Shown: positions 16,183 through 24,038, counted from the first letter of the stretch. The stretch: DNA of 34,613 nt from JABSOG01 sp041583135 (GCA_041583135.1 JBFHGJ010000060.1:1-34613), one strand, 5' to 3'. Notes: generated by a model not told the origin, from the sequence alone. Made by a program: numbers and translations.

Positions 16183-19100
16183 ATGAGCGAAGCCCTTTGG
16201 CAATTCTGGATTGACCGCGGCGGCACTTTTACCGACGTGGTAGGCAAAGATCCACAAGGTAAACTCCATATACACAAACTCCTATCGCACAACCCTAGCG
16301 GTTATGACGATGCCGCCTATGAAGGCATTCGCCGCATGTTGCCCCAAGGTGCAAAAGTGCAATCGGTAAAAATGGGCACCACCGTAGCCACCAATGCACT
16401 ACTTGAACGCCAAGGTGAACCGACAGTGCTACTCATCACCAAAGGCTTCGCCGATGCGCTAGAAATCGGCTATCAAAATCGCCCTCATCTATTCAAGCTG
16501 AAAATCGAACGACCACAGCAGCTCTACAGCCAAGTCATCGAGGTCCATGAACGCCTTGATGCTCACGGCAAAGTGCTACAGCCACTGGATGAACAAGCAC
16601 TAACAACAGAGCTTGAACGAGCCTATAAGCAAGGCTTTAGAAGCTGCGCCATAGTGTTGATGCACGGCTATCGTTTTACTCATCACGAACAGATCGCCGG
16701 GCGCCTAGCCAAAGCCGCCGGATTTAACCAAGTTTCTCTGTCACATCAGGTCAATCCTTTGATGAAACTGGTTAGCCGTGGCGATACCACCGTTGTCGAT
16801 AGCTACCTTACTCCGATACTTCATCGCTATATCAAGCAATTTATCGCCAAAGTTGGTCAATGCTCTCTTCAATTTATGCAAAGCAGCGGCGGCTTAACCG
16901 AAGCGGATCACTTTCATGGCAAAGATGCGGTTTTATCCGGCCCAGCCGGTGGCGTGGTCGCCATGGTCGAAACCGCCGCCCAAGCAGGGTTTGCGCGCAT
17001 TATCGGGCTAGATATGGGTGGCACCAGCACCGATGTCGCCCTGTATGATGGCGAATATGAACGGACTTTAGACAATGAAGTCGCCGGGGTACGTATCAGA
17101 GCACCAATGATGAAGATCCATACCGTTGCCGCCGGTGGCGGTTCCATACTCGACTACGACGGCCAAGGTAAAGGACTGCGCTTGAGCGTAGGTCCCGGCT
17201 CGGCTGGTGCCTACCCTGGGCCTCTCTGCTATGGTAATCAAGGGCCTTTGACCGTCACCGACATCAACTTGCTGCTAGGCAAGTTGCAAGCCGATCTGTT
17301 TCCCGCCATTTTTGGTCCCAACCAAGACGAACCCCTTGACAAAGACGCCGTTGTTGCCGCCTTTGCCGAGCGGCAACAAGCGCTGAGCAGTGCACAAGGC
17401 GACAAGTCAATCGATACCTTAGCCTTGGCACAAGGCTACCTAGAGATAGCCGTTGCCCATATGGCCAACGCCATCAAACACATTTCCGTAGAAAAGGGCA
17501 TCGACTGCGCTGAGTTTACGCTGTGCTGCTTTGGCGGTGCCGGACCGCAACATGCTTGTCTGATTGCCGATGCACTCGGGATCAGCCAGATATTTATCCA
17601 TCAGCTCGGCAGCGTCTTATCGGCTTACGGCATGGGGCTGGCCAAAGTACGGGAGATCAAGCTAAAAAGCCTTGAACTTGAGTATCGACCCGACAATTTT
17701 GCCGTTATCGATCATACCGTTGATGCGCTAAGCGCTGTGGTGCAACAAACCCTATCGCAACAAGGCTTTAGCGACGCTCAGATACAACGACAAGTGAGTC
17801 TGCAACTTAAATATGCCGGATCAGACACCACACTGAATATCCAGTTAGGCGATAAAAGCGCGGTACACCGCGCATTTGAACAGAAACATCAATTGCGTTT
17901 CGGCTTCATCAGCAAAGACAAGCCATTAATCGTCGAGTCGGTGCAAGTCGAAGGTATTGCAGGTAGCGAAACACTGTTGACGACAGCAGCGGATATCAAG
18001 ATCACCACGCCACCGCAGCCCATAGATCATCGCGCCGTCTACTTCGAGCGCTGGCAAACGACGCCGTTTTATCAAAGAGCACACCTCAAACCCGGCCACA
18101 CCATTACCGGCCCCGCCATCGTTGTGGCGCCACAAACCACCATCGTCGTCGAACCAGACTGGCAATTGACAATCAGCCCGCAAGACAGCGTGGTGTTGCA
18201 ACGAATCAACCGCAAAAACCAGCAAAAGCCAATGGTCGGCAGCGAAGTGAATCCCATTCGTCTTGAACTATTCAACAACTTGTTTATGTTTATCGCCGAA
18301 CAAATGGGCCTAGTTCTGCGCAATACCGCCACATCGGTCAATATCAAAGAACGACTCGACTTTTCCTGTGCGTTGTTCAACCACCGGGGCGAGCTGGTTG
18401 CCAATGCGCCGCACATGCCGGTCCATCTCGGTTCAATGGGTGAAAGTATCACCAGCATCGCACAACAAAATGCCGGTCAAATGCAGCCGGGCGATGTTTA
18501 TCTGATCAACAGCCCCTTTCACGGCGGCTCTCACCTGCCGGATCTGACCGTCGCGACCCCAGTCTTTGCACAAGACGACAAGACATTACGCTATTGGGTT
18601 GCCTCAAGAGGCCATCACGCCGATATCGGCGGGCTCACACCCGGTTCAATGCCACCACATAGCCATCATATCGACGAAGAAGGCATACTTTTCTCTAATT
18701 TTTTACTGGTGCGCCAAGGTCAGCTACAAATTGACGCTTTACGCGAAAAGCTCAGCACTCCCCCCTACCCGGCCCGCAACATCGCACTGAACATTGCCGA
18801 CTTGAAAGCGCAGATCGCCGCCAACCAAAAAGGCATTTTTGAGCTGATGAAAGTGGAGCGACATTACGGCTTTGACGTCCTCAGCGCCTATATGGACCAC
18901 GTTATCGATGCCGCCGAGTCGGCCGTGCGACAGGCCATAGGCCAACTCAGTAGCGGCAGCTTTGTCTACCCGATGGACGATGGTACACAAATCGCCGTCA
19001 GCGTGACGATAGAAAAAGACCGAGCCATAGTTGATTTTAGCGGCACCTCGACACAGCAAGACAGCAACTTCAATGCCCCCTACGCCGTGTGCAAAGCCGC

Positions 19101-19773
19101 CGTACTGTACGTGTTTAGAACCTTGGTCGATAAAAACATTCCGCTCAACGCCGGTTGTCTTAAGCCGATCACCCTGCGAGTGCCCCAAGGCTCAATGCTC
19201 AATCCCAGCTATCCGGCGGCAGTTGTGGCCGGGAATGTCGAAACCTCGCAGGCGATCACCGATGCGCTATACGGCGCACTAAAAGTAACCGCCGCCTCCC
19301 AAGGTACGATGAACAACCTCACCTTTGGCAACGACAAATATCAGTATTATGAAACCATCTGTGGCGGCACAGGTGCAGGTCCTCATGGCCCGGGCGTCGA
19401 TGCGGTGCAATCACATATGACCAATTCTCGCCTCACCGATCCGGAAGTGCTGGAGTGGCGCTATCCTGTCACCCTAGATAATTTTGCCATTCGCCAAGGT
19501 TCCGGTGGTCTTGGTGAAAACGGAAACGGAGGAAATGGGGTGGTGCGCAAGATCACCTTCAACCAAGCGATGAGTGGTGCCATTGTCTCCAATCACCGCA
19601 TCACCGCGCCATTTGGCCTAGGCGGTGAGCCGGGAAAAACTGGGCGCAATTACGTTATCACAGCCAAAGGACAGCATATTGAACTTGCCTCGTGCGACCA
19701 ATATGACTTTGCCGCAGGAGACAGCATCGTCATTGAAACCCCGGGAGGTGGTGGTTACAGCAAGACAAAATAA
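16183..19773 (+). CDS. 5-Oxoprolinase, fused HyuA-HyuB type (ATP-hydrolysing)
   Basis: A 1196-residue cytoplasmic enzyme, full length for the fused 5-oxoprolinase family. It opens 5-oxo-L-proline to L-glutamate using ATP, recovering glutamate from the gamma-glutamyl cycle and from damaged glutamine. The HyuA-like half (residues 1 to about 670) has the actin-like ATPase marks DRGGTFTDVVG, LSGPAGGVVAMVETA and GLDMGGTSTDVALYDG. The HyuB-like half begins near residue 690 (NPIRLELFNNLFMFIAEQMG) with the conserved APHMPVHLGSM, NSPFHGGSHLPDLTV and SRGHHADIGG. It ends in ETPGGGGY. AAGGA precedes ATG 16183 at good distance. It is divergent from the RDD operon with 83 bases between start codons and has no co-transcribed partner. 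Hydantoinase activity is possible, since the family is broad, but the fused form favours oxoprolinase. Confidence 0.92.
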   Translation: MSEALWQFWIDRGGTFTDVVGKDPQGKLHIHKLLSHNPSGYDDAAYEGIRRMLPQGAKVQSVKMGTTVATNALLERQGEPTVLLITKGFADALEIGYQNRPHLFKLKIERPQQLYSQVIEVHERLDAHGKVLQPLDEQALTTELERAYKQGFRSCAIVLMHGYRFTHHEQIAGRLAKAAGFNQVSLSHQVNPLMKLVSRGDTTVVDSYLTPILHRYIKQFIAKVGQCSLQFMQSSGGLTEADHFHGKDAVLSGPAGGVVAMVETAAQAGFARIIGLDMGGTSTDVALYDGEYERTLDNEVAGVRIRAPMMKIHTVAAGGGSILDYDGQGKGLRLSVGPGSAGAYPGPLCYGNQGPLTVTDINLLLGKLQADLFPAIFGPNQDEPLDKDAVVAAFAERQQALSSAQGDKSIDTLALAQGYLEIAVAHMANAIKHISVEKGIDCAEFTLCCFGGAGPQHACLIADALGISQIFIHQLGSVLSAYGMGLAKVREIKLKSLELEYRPDNFAVIDHTVDALSAVVQQTLSQQGFSDAQIQRQVSLQLKYAGSDTTLNIQLGDKSAVHRAFEQKHQLRFGFISKDKPLIVESVQVEGIAGSETLLTTAADIKITTPPQPIDHRAVYFERWQTTPFYQRAHLKPGHTITGPAIVVAPQTTIVVEPDWQLTISPQDSVVLQRINRKNQQKPMVGSEVNPIRLELFNNLFMFIAEQMGLVLRNTATSVNIKERLDFSCALFNHRGELVANAPHMPVHLGSMGESITSIAQQNAGQMQPGDVYLINSPFHGGSHLPDLTVATPVFAQDDKTLRYWVASRGHHADIGGLTPGSMPPHSHHIDEEGILFSNFLLVRQGQLQIDALREKLSTPPYPARNIALNIADLKAQIAANQKGIFELMKVERHYGFDVLSAYMDHVIDAAESAVRQAIGQLSSGSFVYPMDDGTQIAVSVTIEKDRAIVDFSGTSTQQDSNFNAPYAVCKAAVLYVFRTLVDKNIPLNAGCLKPITLRVPQGSMLNPSYPAAVVAGNVETSQAITDALYGALKVTAASQGTMNNLTFGNDKYQYYETICGGTGAGPHGPGVDAVQSHMTNSRLTDPEVLEWRYPVTLDNFAIRQGSGGLGENGNGGNGVVRKITFNQAMSGAIVSNHRITAPFGLGGEPGKTGRNYVITAKGQHIELASCDQYDFAAGDSIVIETPGGGGYSKTK

Positions 19774-19846
19774 AATCAACACGACTGTCAACCAACCGTC
19801 TGGAGCCTCGTTTTAGACCATAGATGACGCATTTTGCACTAGCTGT

Positions 19847-19949
19847 GCGGTAAATGGATTTACCGCCATTTCAACGAGTTGAAATATAAGCGAAAGTCGA
19901 ACTCGCTTGACGTGCAGGAGGCACTAATGACGCAAGTACATGGATGTAC
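19847..19949. repeat. Cluster of perfect short palindromes upstream of the sigma operon
   Basis: Four inverted repeats follow one another: GCGGTAAAT/ATTTACCGC (19847-19866, 2-nt centre), ATTTCAAC/GTTGAAAT (19868-19885, 2-nt centre), AAGCGA/TCGCTT (19888-19908, 9-nt centre) and GTACAT/ATGTAC (19936-19949, 2-nt centre). The first two are perfect and adjacent. The whole could be a dispersed intergenic repeat of the kind abundant in Alteromonadales, a set of operators, or a structured mRNA leader. No second copy is present in this window. Confidence 0.6.
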
Positions 19950-19992
19950 AGGAGCGTTCGACGTCAGCGGTCTGGCAAATGATCATGGATGA
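19927..19992 (+). other. Possible 21-codon leader ORF with strong ribosome site
   Basis: ATG 19927 is preceded by AGGAGG (19916-19921) at five bases, the best Shine-Dalgarno in the region. It opens a short frame (MTQVHGCTGAFDVSGLANDHG) ending at TGA 19990-19992. It lies 57 bases before the sigma-factor start. It may be a leader peptide, or chance within a repeat element. There are no runs of a regulatory amino acid. Confidence 0.25.
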
Positions 19993-20049
19993 GCATTTCC
20001 GAATGAAAAAGGGCTTATCAGGCGCAGCCGCTTTGAAAATAAGGCGTTT

Positions 20050-20697
20050 ATGGATCAAAATTACAGGCACACTGACATCAGCTTTGAGTCCGGGCCAATT
20101 AAACTCTCAGTCAATCAATATAACAAAAGCGCAGACGAAGCTGAGCCGACACAGCTGAGTATGGAAGGCTTTTTGGCTGAGATAGAGAAAAGAGCCTATC
20201 ATATGGCAGCCTTTGCCACCGGCTGTCATGCCGATGCCCTCGACTTGTTGCAAGAGAGCATGATAAAGCTGGTGACCAACTACGCCGAGCGGCCATCGGA
20301 TCAATGGAAGCCGCTGCTGTATAAGATCCTGCAAAACAAGATACGCGACTATCATCGTCATCAGAAAGTCAAAAACCTGGTGTTTTTCTGGAAAAGCAAC
20401 GATAAGGACAACGGCGACGAACCTTGGCCGCCGACCAGTGCTGGCGCTGACACTTGGCGCGATACCCCAGAGGCTGATATCGCCAAATCGCAACAGCAGC
20501 TGGCCGCCCTAGAGCATTTGAAGCAGCTCTCGGACAAACAAAGAGAAAGCTTTTTATTACGCAGTTGGGAAGGACTCTCAACGGCACAAACCGCCGAGAT
20601 AATGGGCTGCTCAGAAGGCAGTGTTAAGACCCATTATTCTCGCGCCGTTGCTAAACTTAAGTCCCTTTTGGAGGCTGAACATGACATTACCTTCTGA
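20050..20697 (+). CDS. Sigma-70 family (ECF-like) RNA polymerase sigma factor
   Basis: A 215-residue alternative sigma factor with regions 2 and 4 only. Region 2 spans about residues 40-110 (LAEIEKRAYHMAAFATG, ALDLLQESMIKLV, PLLYKILQNKIRDYHRHQK). Region 4 spans about 155-210 (LSDKQRESFLLRSWEGLSTAQTAEIMGCSEGSVKTHYSRAVAKL, a helix-turn-helix). The linker holds an acidic, Trp-containing stretch (DNGDEPWPPTSAG). Start ATG 20050 has AAGG five to six bases upstream. An internal ATG at 20161 would give a family-typical N-terminus, so the first 37 residues are the least certain part. The stop overlaps the next gene by 17 bp, and the operon continues with a membrane protein that is probably its anti-sigma factor. 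Target promoters are unknown. Confidence 0.88.
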   Translation: MDQNYRHTDISFESGPIKLSVNQYNKSADEAEPTQLSMEGFLAEIEKRAYHMAAFATGCHADALDLLQESMIKLVTNYAERPSDQWKPLLYKILQNKIRDYHRHQKVKNLVFFWKSNDKDNGDEPWPPTSAGADTWRDTPEADIAKSQQQLAALEHLKQLSDKQRESFLLRSWEGLSTAQTAEIMGCSEGSVKTHYSRAVAKLKSLLEAEHDITF

Positions 20698-21073
20698 CAA
20701 CGACAGTGGGCATGTTGAACAAAGGATCAATCAGGCACTCGATCACAGTGTCGAACAATTGCCGCAGACAACCAAGGACAGCTTATACAAAGCCCGGTTG
20801 ACCGCCCTTAGTGCAATGCACAATAAAGCCAAGCCAAAAAACCTGTCTTGGCAAATCAGACAGTTGATTGCCCACCCACTCCCGAAAGTGGCAGTGCCGG
20901 TGACAGCAGCGCTGTTGGTCGCCCTATCATGGCAATACGGCACCGTAGAATCGGTGCCACAGTTGCCGATAGCCATGATGAGTGAAGACATGCCCAGTGA
21001 AGACTTGGCACTTTTGGAGGATTTGGAATTTGTTACCTGGCTTGCACAAGAACAAGCAGCGGCTGCTTTGTAG
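20681..21073 (+). CDS. Probable anti-sigma factor, single-pass (DUF3619-like)
   Basis: 130 residues: a soluble N-terminal helical region (EQRINQALDHSVEQLPQTTKDSLYKARLTAL), one membrane segment near residues 68-85 (VAVPVTAALLVALSWQYG) and a short acidic tail (SEDMPSEDLALLEDLEFVTWL). This layout, overlapping a sigma-factor gene, is that of a transmembrane anti-sigma protein. The closest family pattern I know is DUF3619, seen between sigma factors and DUF3106 proteins. It has no zinc-binding H..CxxC anti-sigma motif. ATG 20681 is supported by GGAGG (20670-20674) six bases upstream; the open frame to 20621 lies inside the sigma gene. Its 3' end overlaps the next gene's start. Confidence 0.75.
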   Translation: MTLPSDNDSGHVEQRINQALDHSVEQLPQTTKDSLYKARLTALSAMHNKAKPKNLSWQIRQLIAHPLPKVAVPVTAALLVALSWQYGTVESVPQLPIAMMSEDMPSEDLALLEDLEFVTWLAQEQAAAAL

Positions 21074-21326
21074 CGCTTTGATATTGGGCTGTTTTAGCTC
21101 ACAGGCGCAAGATACACAAAGCGAACAGGCGCCAAGTATGGCTTTGCTCGAATACCTTGCAGAGCTTGAAGAAGTGGACGGTGAATTGGTCGGGCCGATG
21201 GATATGAGCCTTAAAGATAAAGAACAGCAGCGAAACGACAGCGATGAACACGATAAATCAGACAGTAAAATCAAACAACCACAACCGCAGGAGGACAAGC
21301 CATGTGTAGAATCATGCTCGCAATGA
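21030..21326 (+). CDS. Small exported acidic protein of unknown function
   Basis: About 98 residues if it starts at TTG 21030, which has a strong GGAGG (21016-21020) nine bases upstream. This start places a signal sequence at the front: Lys/Arg-rich HKNKQR, then LLCSALILGCF, then SSQAQ. ILGC could also be a weak lipobox. The mature part is acidic (EYLAELEEVDGELVGPMD) and ends in a low-complexity charged tail with two Cys near the end (CVESC). I do not recognise a family. It begins inside the anti-sigma gene (44-bp overlap) and ends inside the DUF3106 gene (25-bp overlap), so all four genes are translationally linked. An ATG at 20982 gives an N-terminus that does not look like a signal peptide. 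Confidence 0.65.
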   Translation: MLPGLHKNKQRLLCSALILGCFSSQAQDTQSEQAPSMALLEYLAELEEVDGELVGPMDMSLKDKEQQRNDSDEHDKSDSKIKQPQPQEDKPCVESCSQ

Positions 21327-21775
21327 TCCTGCTAAGCACCAGCTTGCTGACAAACGCTGCCCAGTGGTCGCAGTTAAACGCCAAAGAACAGCAGGTGCTG
21401 CAACAATTTGCCAAACAATGGGATAACCTGCCAAGTGCACAGCAAGAAAAACTGCGCTTAGGTGCCAATCGTTGGTTGGATATGGACCCCGGCAAACGCA
21501 AGGACATGATCAACCGGTTTGAGCGCTGGCAAAAACTCGATCCACAGAAGAAACTTGAGTTAAAACAGAAATTTAACCAGTTTAAACAGCTCGATAAAGC
21601 CCAGCAGAAACAGCTCAGAGACACTCATCAGCGCTTTAAAAAGCTACCACAGGAAAAGCAACAACAGCTGATGGATAAATTCAACAAAGCGCAACAAGCA
21701 GCTGGTAAGGCGCAACAAAAGATGCAACAAAAAACCAAGCAGAAAAAGCCACCACGCAGAAAAGGCAATCGCTAA
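21302..21775 (+). CDS. DUF3106 periplasmic protein
   Basis: 157 residues with a signal peptide (MCRIMLAMILLSTSLLTNA-AQWSQ) and a helical, Trp-punctuated repeat region typical of DUF3106: QWSQLNAKEQQVLQQF, WDNLPSAQQEKLRLGANRW, MDPGKRKDMINRFERWQKLDP, LPQEKQQQLMDKF. The repeats resemble each other and probably stack as helices. The C-terminus is strongly basic (KQKKPPRRKGNR). ATG 21302 has GGAGG (21290-21294) seven bases upstream. It is the last gene of the sigma operon and is followed by two hairpins. DUF3106 proteins often sit in such sigma/anti-sigma operons, which suggests a periplasmic part in the signalling, perhaps binding unfolded or metal-stressed protein. The role is inferred, not known. 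Confidence 0.85.
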   Translation: MCRIMLAMILLSTSLLTNAAQWSQLNAKEQQVLQQFAKQWDNLPSAQQEKLRLGANRWLDMDPGKRKDMINRFERWQKLDPQKKLELKQKFNQFKQLDKAQQKQLRDTHQRFKKLPQEKQQQLMDKFNKAQQAAGKAQQKMQQKTKQKKPPRRKGNR

Positions 21776-21817
21776 AACACCGATTGCCCACCTTAGCGTT
21801 TTTATAACGCTAAGGTG
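21764..21817. terminator. Two adjacent perfect hairpins between convergent genes
   Basis: GGCAATCG (21764-21771) pairs with CGATTGCC (21781-21788). Immediately after, CACCTTAGCGTT (21789-21800) pairs with AACGCTAAGGTG (21806-21817), a perfect 12-bp stem with a 5-base loop. The first covers the DUF3106 stop codon and the second encodes the last residues and stop of the convergent acetyltransferase. Neither has a long T-run, so termination in either direction is likely but not certain. Confidence 0.55.
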
Positions 21818-22257
21818 AAAAAGCGGCTGTAAGGGTCGGCTTCATACTCACCAAACGGTTCACATTCGACAAAACCAAACCTTTGATACAAAGCAATCGC
21901 TGGAGCAAACGCCGCATCGCTGCCGGTTTCAAGGCTGACTTTACAATAACGACGCGACTTGGCTTCTATGATGATCTGCTGCAAGATTTTAGCCCCGACA
22001 CCTTGGCGTAAATGAGTATCAGCGGTTTTCATCGATTTGATTTCAGCTTCATTGTTGCCAAATGCTTTTAGAGCGCCACAACCGACCAATACGCCATCGA
22101 TACGCGCGCCCCAAAACGTCACCTTTGGGTCTTTAAGCTGCTGACTATCAAGGGCATGAATACTTTCAGGCGGCGAGTATTTGTGCATTTGCTGCATATG
22201 GGCATTCAGTAACCTTGCAATCGCCCCATCGCTTAAATCATCTAACGCAATGTCCAC
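21802..22257 (-). CDS. GNAT-family N-acetyltransferase
   Basis: About 151 residues of the GCN5-related acetyltransferase fold. It transfers an acetyl group from acetyl-CoA to an amine of an unidentified substrate. The acetyl-CoA-binding segment is LRQGVGAKILQQII (R/Q-x-x-G-x-G/A). Other marks are VGCGALKAFGNNEAEIKSMKT before it, and ALYQRFGFVECEPFGEYEADPYSRFFTL at the end. The PFGEYxxDPxSxFM-type ending is typical of small PhnO/YhhY-like stand-alone GNATs. The start is GTG 22257, whose G is the last base of the upstream gene's TAG stop (TAGTG). This gives a clean N-terminus (VDIALDDLSD) and implies reinitiation after the barrel gene. The C-terminal codons form the 12-bp hairpin. Confidence 0.88.
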   Translation of the reverse strand: MDIALDDLSDGAIARLLNAHMQQMHKYSPPESIHALDSQQLKDPKVTFWGARIDGVLVGCGALKAFGNNEAEIKSMKTADTHLRQGVGAKILQQIIIEAKSRRYCKVSLETGSDAAFAPAIALYQRFGFVECEPFGEYEADPYSRFFTLAL

Positions 22258-23237
22258 TACCACATATACCCCACACCAAAGGACCAAACCACACCATTGT
22301 CATCGCTGGCAATATCCACAGCCGTATCTAAATCCAATGTCCATTGTGCGTTTAAATCAAACGACAAATAAAGCGACAACTGGCCGTAACTGTCATCTCC
22401 GGCAGCACTGTATAAATTCGAACCGCTATTTTGTCGGTTATTGCGGTTGCTGCCTCCAGCTCTAGGTGGCGGGTTACGTGGAGGATTGCCTCTGGTGGAG
22501 TGTGAAACAAATACCGACTCGCCAGAGAAAATGTGATGCCATGAAAACATCGCCCCCAACATCACACCACGCTCATCGGCCAGCGGCCAATATCGGGCCA
22601 CCGACGCACTGGAACTTAGGCTGGTGATATCGCCGTTTTCGAACTCTCTGGTCTTATCGACCTGACCGGATGGCTGCGGCGGCGGATTCTGTCCCGGCGG
22701 CGGTGCTTTGGGCTGCGTCAGGCGAGTTTCACGACGATAGTCGCTCCATTGCGCACTCATCGACACATTGTAAAACAGCTCGCCACTGAGCCAGCCATAG
22801 CCAGCCGACAAAGACCAAGATTGAGCATCCGTGTGTTCAAAAATATTGCGAATATTAGGTCGCTTTATACTTTGCGCTGAGGTTTCATCACTCGAATCAC
22901 TATAACTCAGGCCAAACGACCAATTATCAAGATAGTAGTTAACGCCCGCACCAAAGCCTTTTAGTTCGGTTTCAAAGCTGCTGCTGTCGGTAAGAAGACT
23001 ATCGTCCCATTGCTGATAGTCGGCATTGATGCTCCAATTGTCATTCAGTTCAAAGGACATCACCAGCGATGGACCTACCGGCCTAAATGAAACATCTTCA
23101 TCCAAATAGGTGTATGGCTGGTTAAGCTGACCGTAGCTCAAATTCAGACTATCGGCAGCAGAATAACTGGTAGACAGCACCAGCCAGCAGCCCAGCAAAG
23201 TACGGCTATAAACGCGGTGAAAAGCGGTAGGTGTCAC
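22257..23237 (-). CDS. Predicted outer-membrane beta-barrel protein with Pro-rich loops
   Basis: 326 residues starting at GTG 23237, with AAGGGA six bases upstream. A signal peptide (about residues 12-28, LLGCWLVLSTSYSAA) precedes many alternating aromatic/polar strands (DNWSINADYQQWDD, DNWSFGLSYSDSS, SWSLSAGYGWLSGELFYNVSM, QWTLDLDTAVDIA). It ends in VVWSFGVGYMW, with a terminal aromatic as in BAM clients. Estimated 10-12 strands. Two proline-rich insertions, PPPGQNPPPQPSG and GNPPRNPPPRAGGSNRNN, break the strand pattern and should be exposed loops. The barrel is probably autotransported by the standard BAM route. I do not recognise a named family. It is translationally coupled to the acetyltransferase downstream and lies 156 bases after the EF-hand gene on the same strand. 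Confidence 0.78.
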   Translation of the reverse strand: MTPTAFHRVYSRTLLGCWLVLSTSYSAADSLNLSYGQLNQPYTYLDEDVSFRPVGPSLVMSFELNDNWSINADYQQWDDSLLTDSSSFETELKGFGAGVNYYLDNWSFGLSYSDSSDETSAQSIKRPNIRNIFEHTDAQSWSLSAGYGWLSGELFYNVSMSAQWSDYRRETRLTQPKAPPPGQNPPPQPSGQVDKTREFENGDITSLSSSASVARYWPLADERGVMLGAMFSWHHIFSGESVFVSHSTRGNPPRNPPPRAGGSNRNNRQNSGSNLYSAAGDDSYGQLSLYLSFDLNAQWTLDLDTAVDIASDDNGVVWSFGVGYMW

Positions 23238-23393
23238 ATTACATCCCTTAAAAGCAATAAACCATTGCCGTTAAGTGTAATGCCACGTGCCGTAAATGTC
23301 ATCGTCTGCGAGTACCCCTGACGGTGCAAACGCCAAAAAGGATGATATCCAATGGATACCACCCAGTGTTGGAGAAGGGAGAATGGTGATAAA

Positions 23394-24038
23394 TTAAAGA
23401 TCTTCGTTGTCGTTAATCTCATGTACGCACTGGCGGATCGCCTTTTTAGTGGCGCGATGAGATTTATGAGCACTAGTAAACTCTTCTAAGCTCACCTGAG
23501 CATCGTCATTGCCATCCATATGCTCAAAACGCGCGGTGGCTTTCGCTAGGCCGCCATCTTGCAATTCGGCCAAGTCTAAAACACCATCGCCTGAGGTATC
23601 CAATGCTTCAAAGCGCGCCTGAGGTGATACAAACATATCGGCAGTCGGCACCGTAATATCCGGGTTTTCAGCGCCAAGCTCACTGACACACTGTACAATT
23701 TCAGCCGCAATATCACTTAAATCCGCCATTTCACCGCGTTTGTTGGTGGTAAACTCGGTCAGAGACAAAACACCGTCTTCATCGGCATCTTTCTTTTGCA
23801 ACATCTTCTGCGCCTTTTCATCAACCTTGACCGTCATTTCAGCCAATGTAAGCACACCATCGCTGTTGCTATCGGCACGTTCAAACATTTTCGCCAAACG
23901 CTGCTCACCGCCTCTGTCACCTTTTGGACCGCCATGACGACCACCACGCTCAGCCAATGCCTGCGGTGCAAATGCCGCAGAACTTGCCATAATAGCGGCC
24001 AGAATACCTACATTGATACGATTGAAGATCTTTGTCAT
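23394..24038 (-). CDS. Secreted four-EF-hand calcium-binding protein
   Basis: 214 residues with a signal peptide (cleavage near ALA-ERGG, residue 29), a Gly/Arg/His-rich linker, then four EF-hand loops: DSNSDGVLTLAE (56-67), DADEDGVLSLTE (84-95), DTSGDGVLDLAE (147-158) and DGNDDAQVSLEE (175-186). The first three are canonical. The fourth has Ala in place of the conserved Gly at position 6, so its affinity may be lower. Two cysteines (C117 and one in AIRQCVHEI near the C-terminus) lie in similar contexts after each EF pair, suggesting an internal duplication and a possible disulphide. It is probably a periplasmic or surface Ca2+ sensor or buffer. AGGAG precedes ATG 24038. It is the first gene of a possible run with the barrel and GNAT genes. 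Confidence 0.9.
   Translation of the reverse strand: MTKIFNRINVGILAAIMASSAAFAPQALAERGGRHGGPKGDRGGEQRLAKMFERADSNSDGVLTLAEMTVKVDEKAQKMLQKKDADEDGVLSLTEFTTNKRGEMADLSDIAAEIVQCVSELGAENPDITVPTADMFVSPQARFEALDTSGDGVLDLAELQDGGLAKATARFEHMDGNDDAQVSLEEFTSAHKSHRATKKAIRQCVHEINDNEDL

Noticed and set aside
19940..20158. A 72-codon plus-strand frame before the sigma gene.
   Set aside because: It overlaps the palindrome cluster and the start of the sigma gene and has no ribosome site or domain.
23234..23473. A 79-codon minus-strand frame between the EF-hand and barrel genes.
   Set aside because: It overlaps 80 bases of the EF-hand gene in another frame, starts at GTG without a ribosome site and has no recognisable features.
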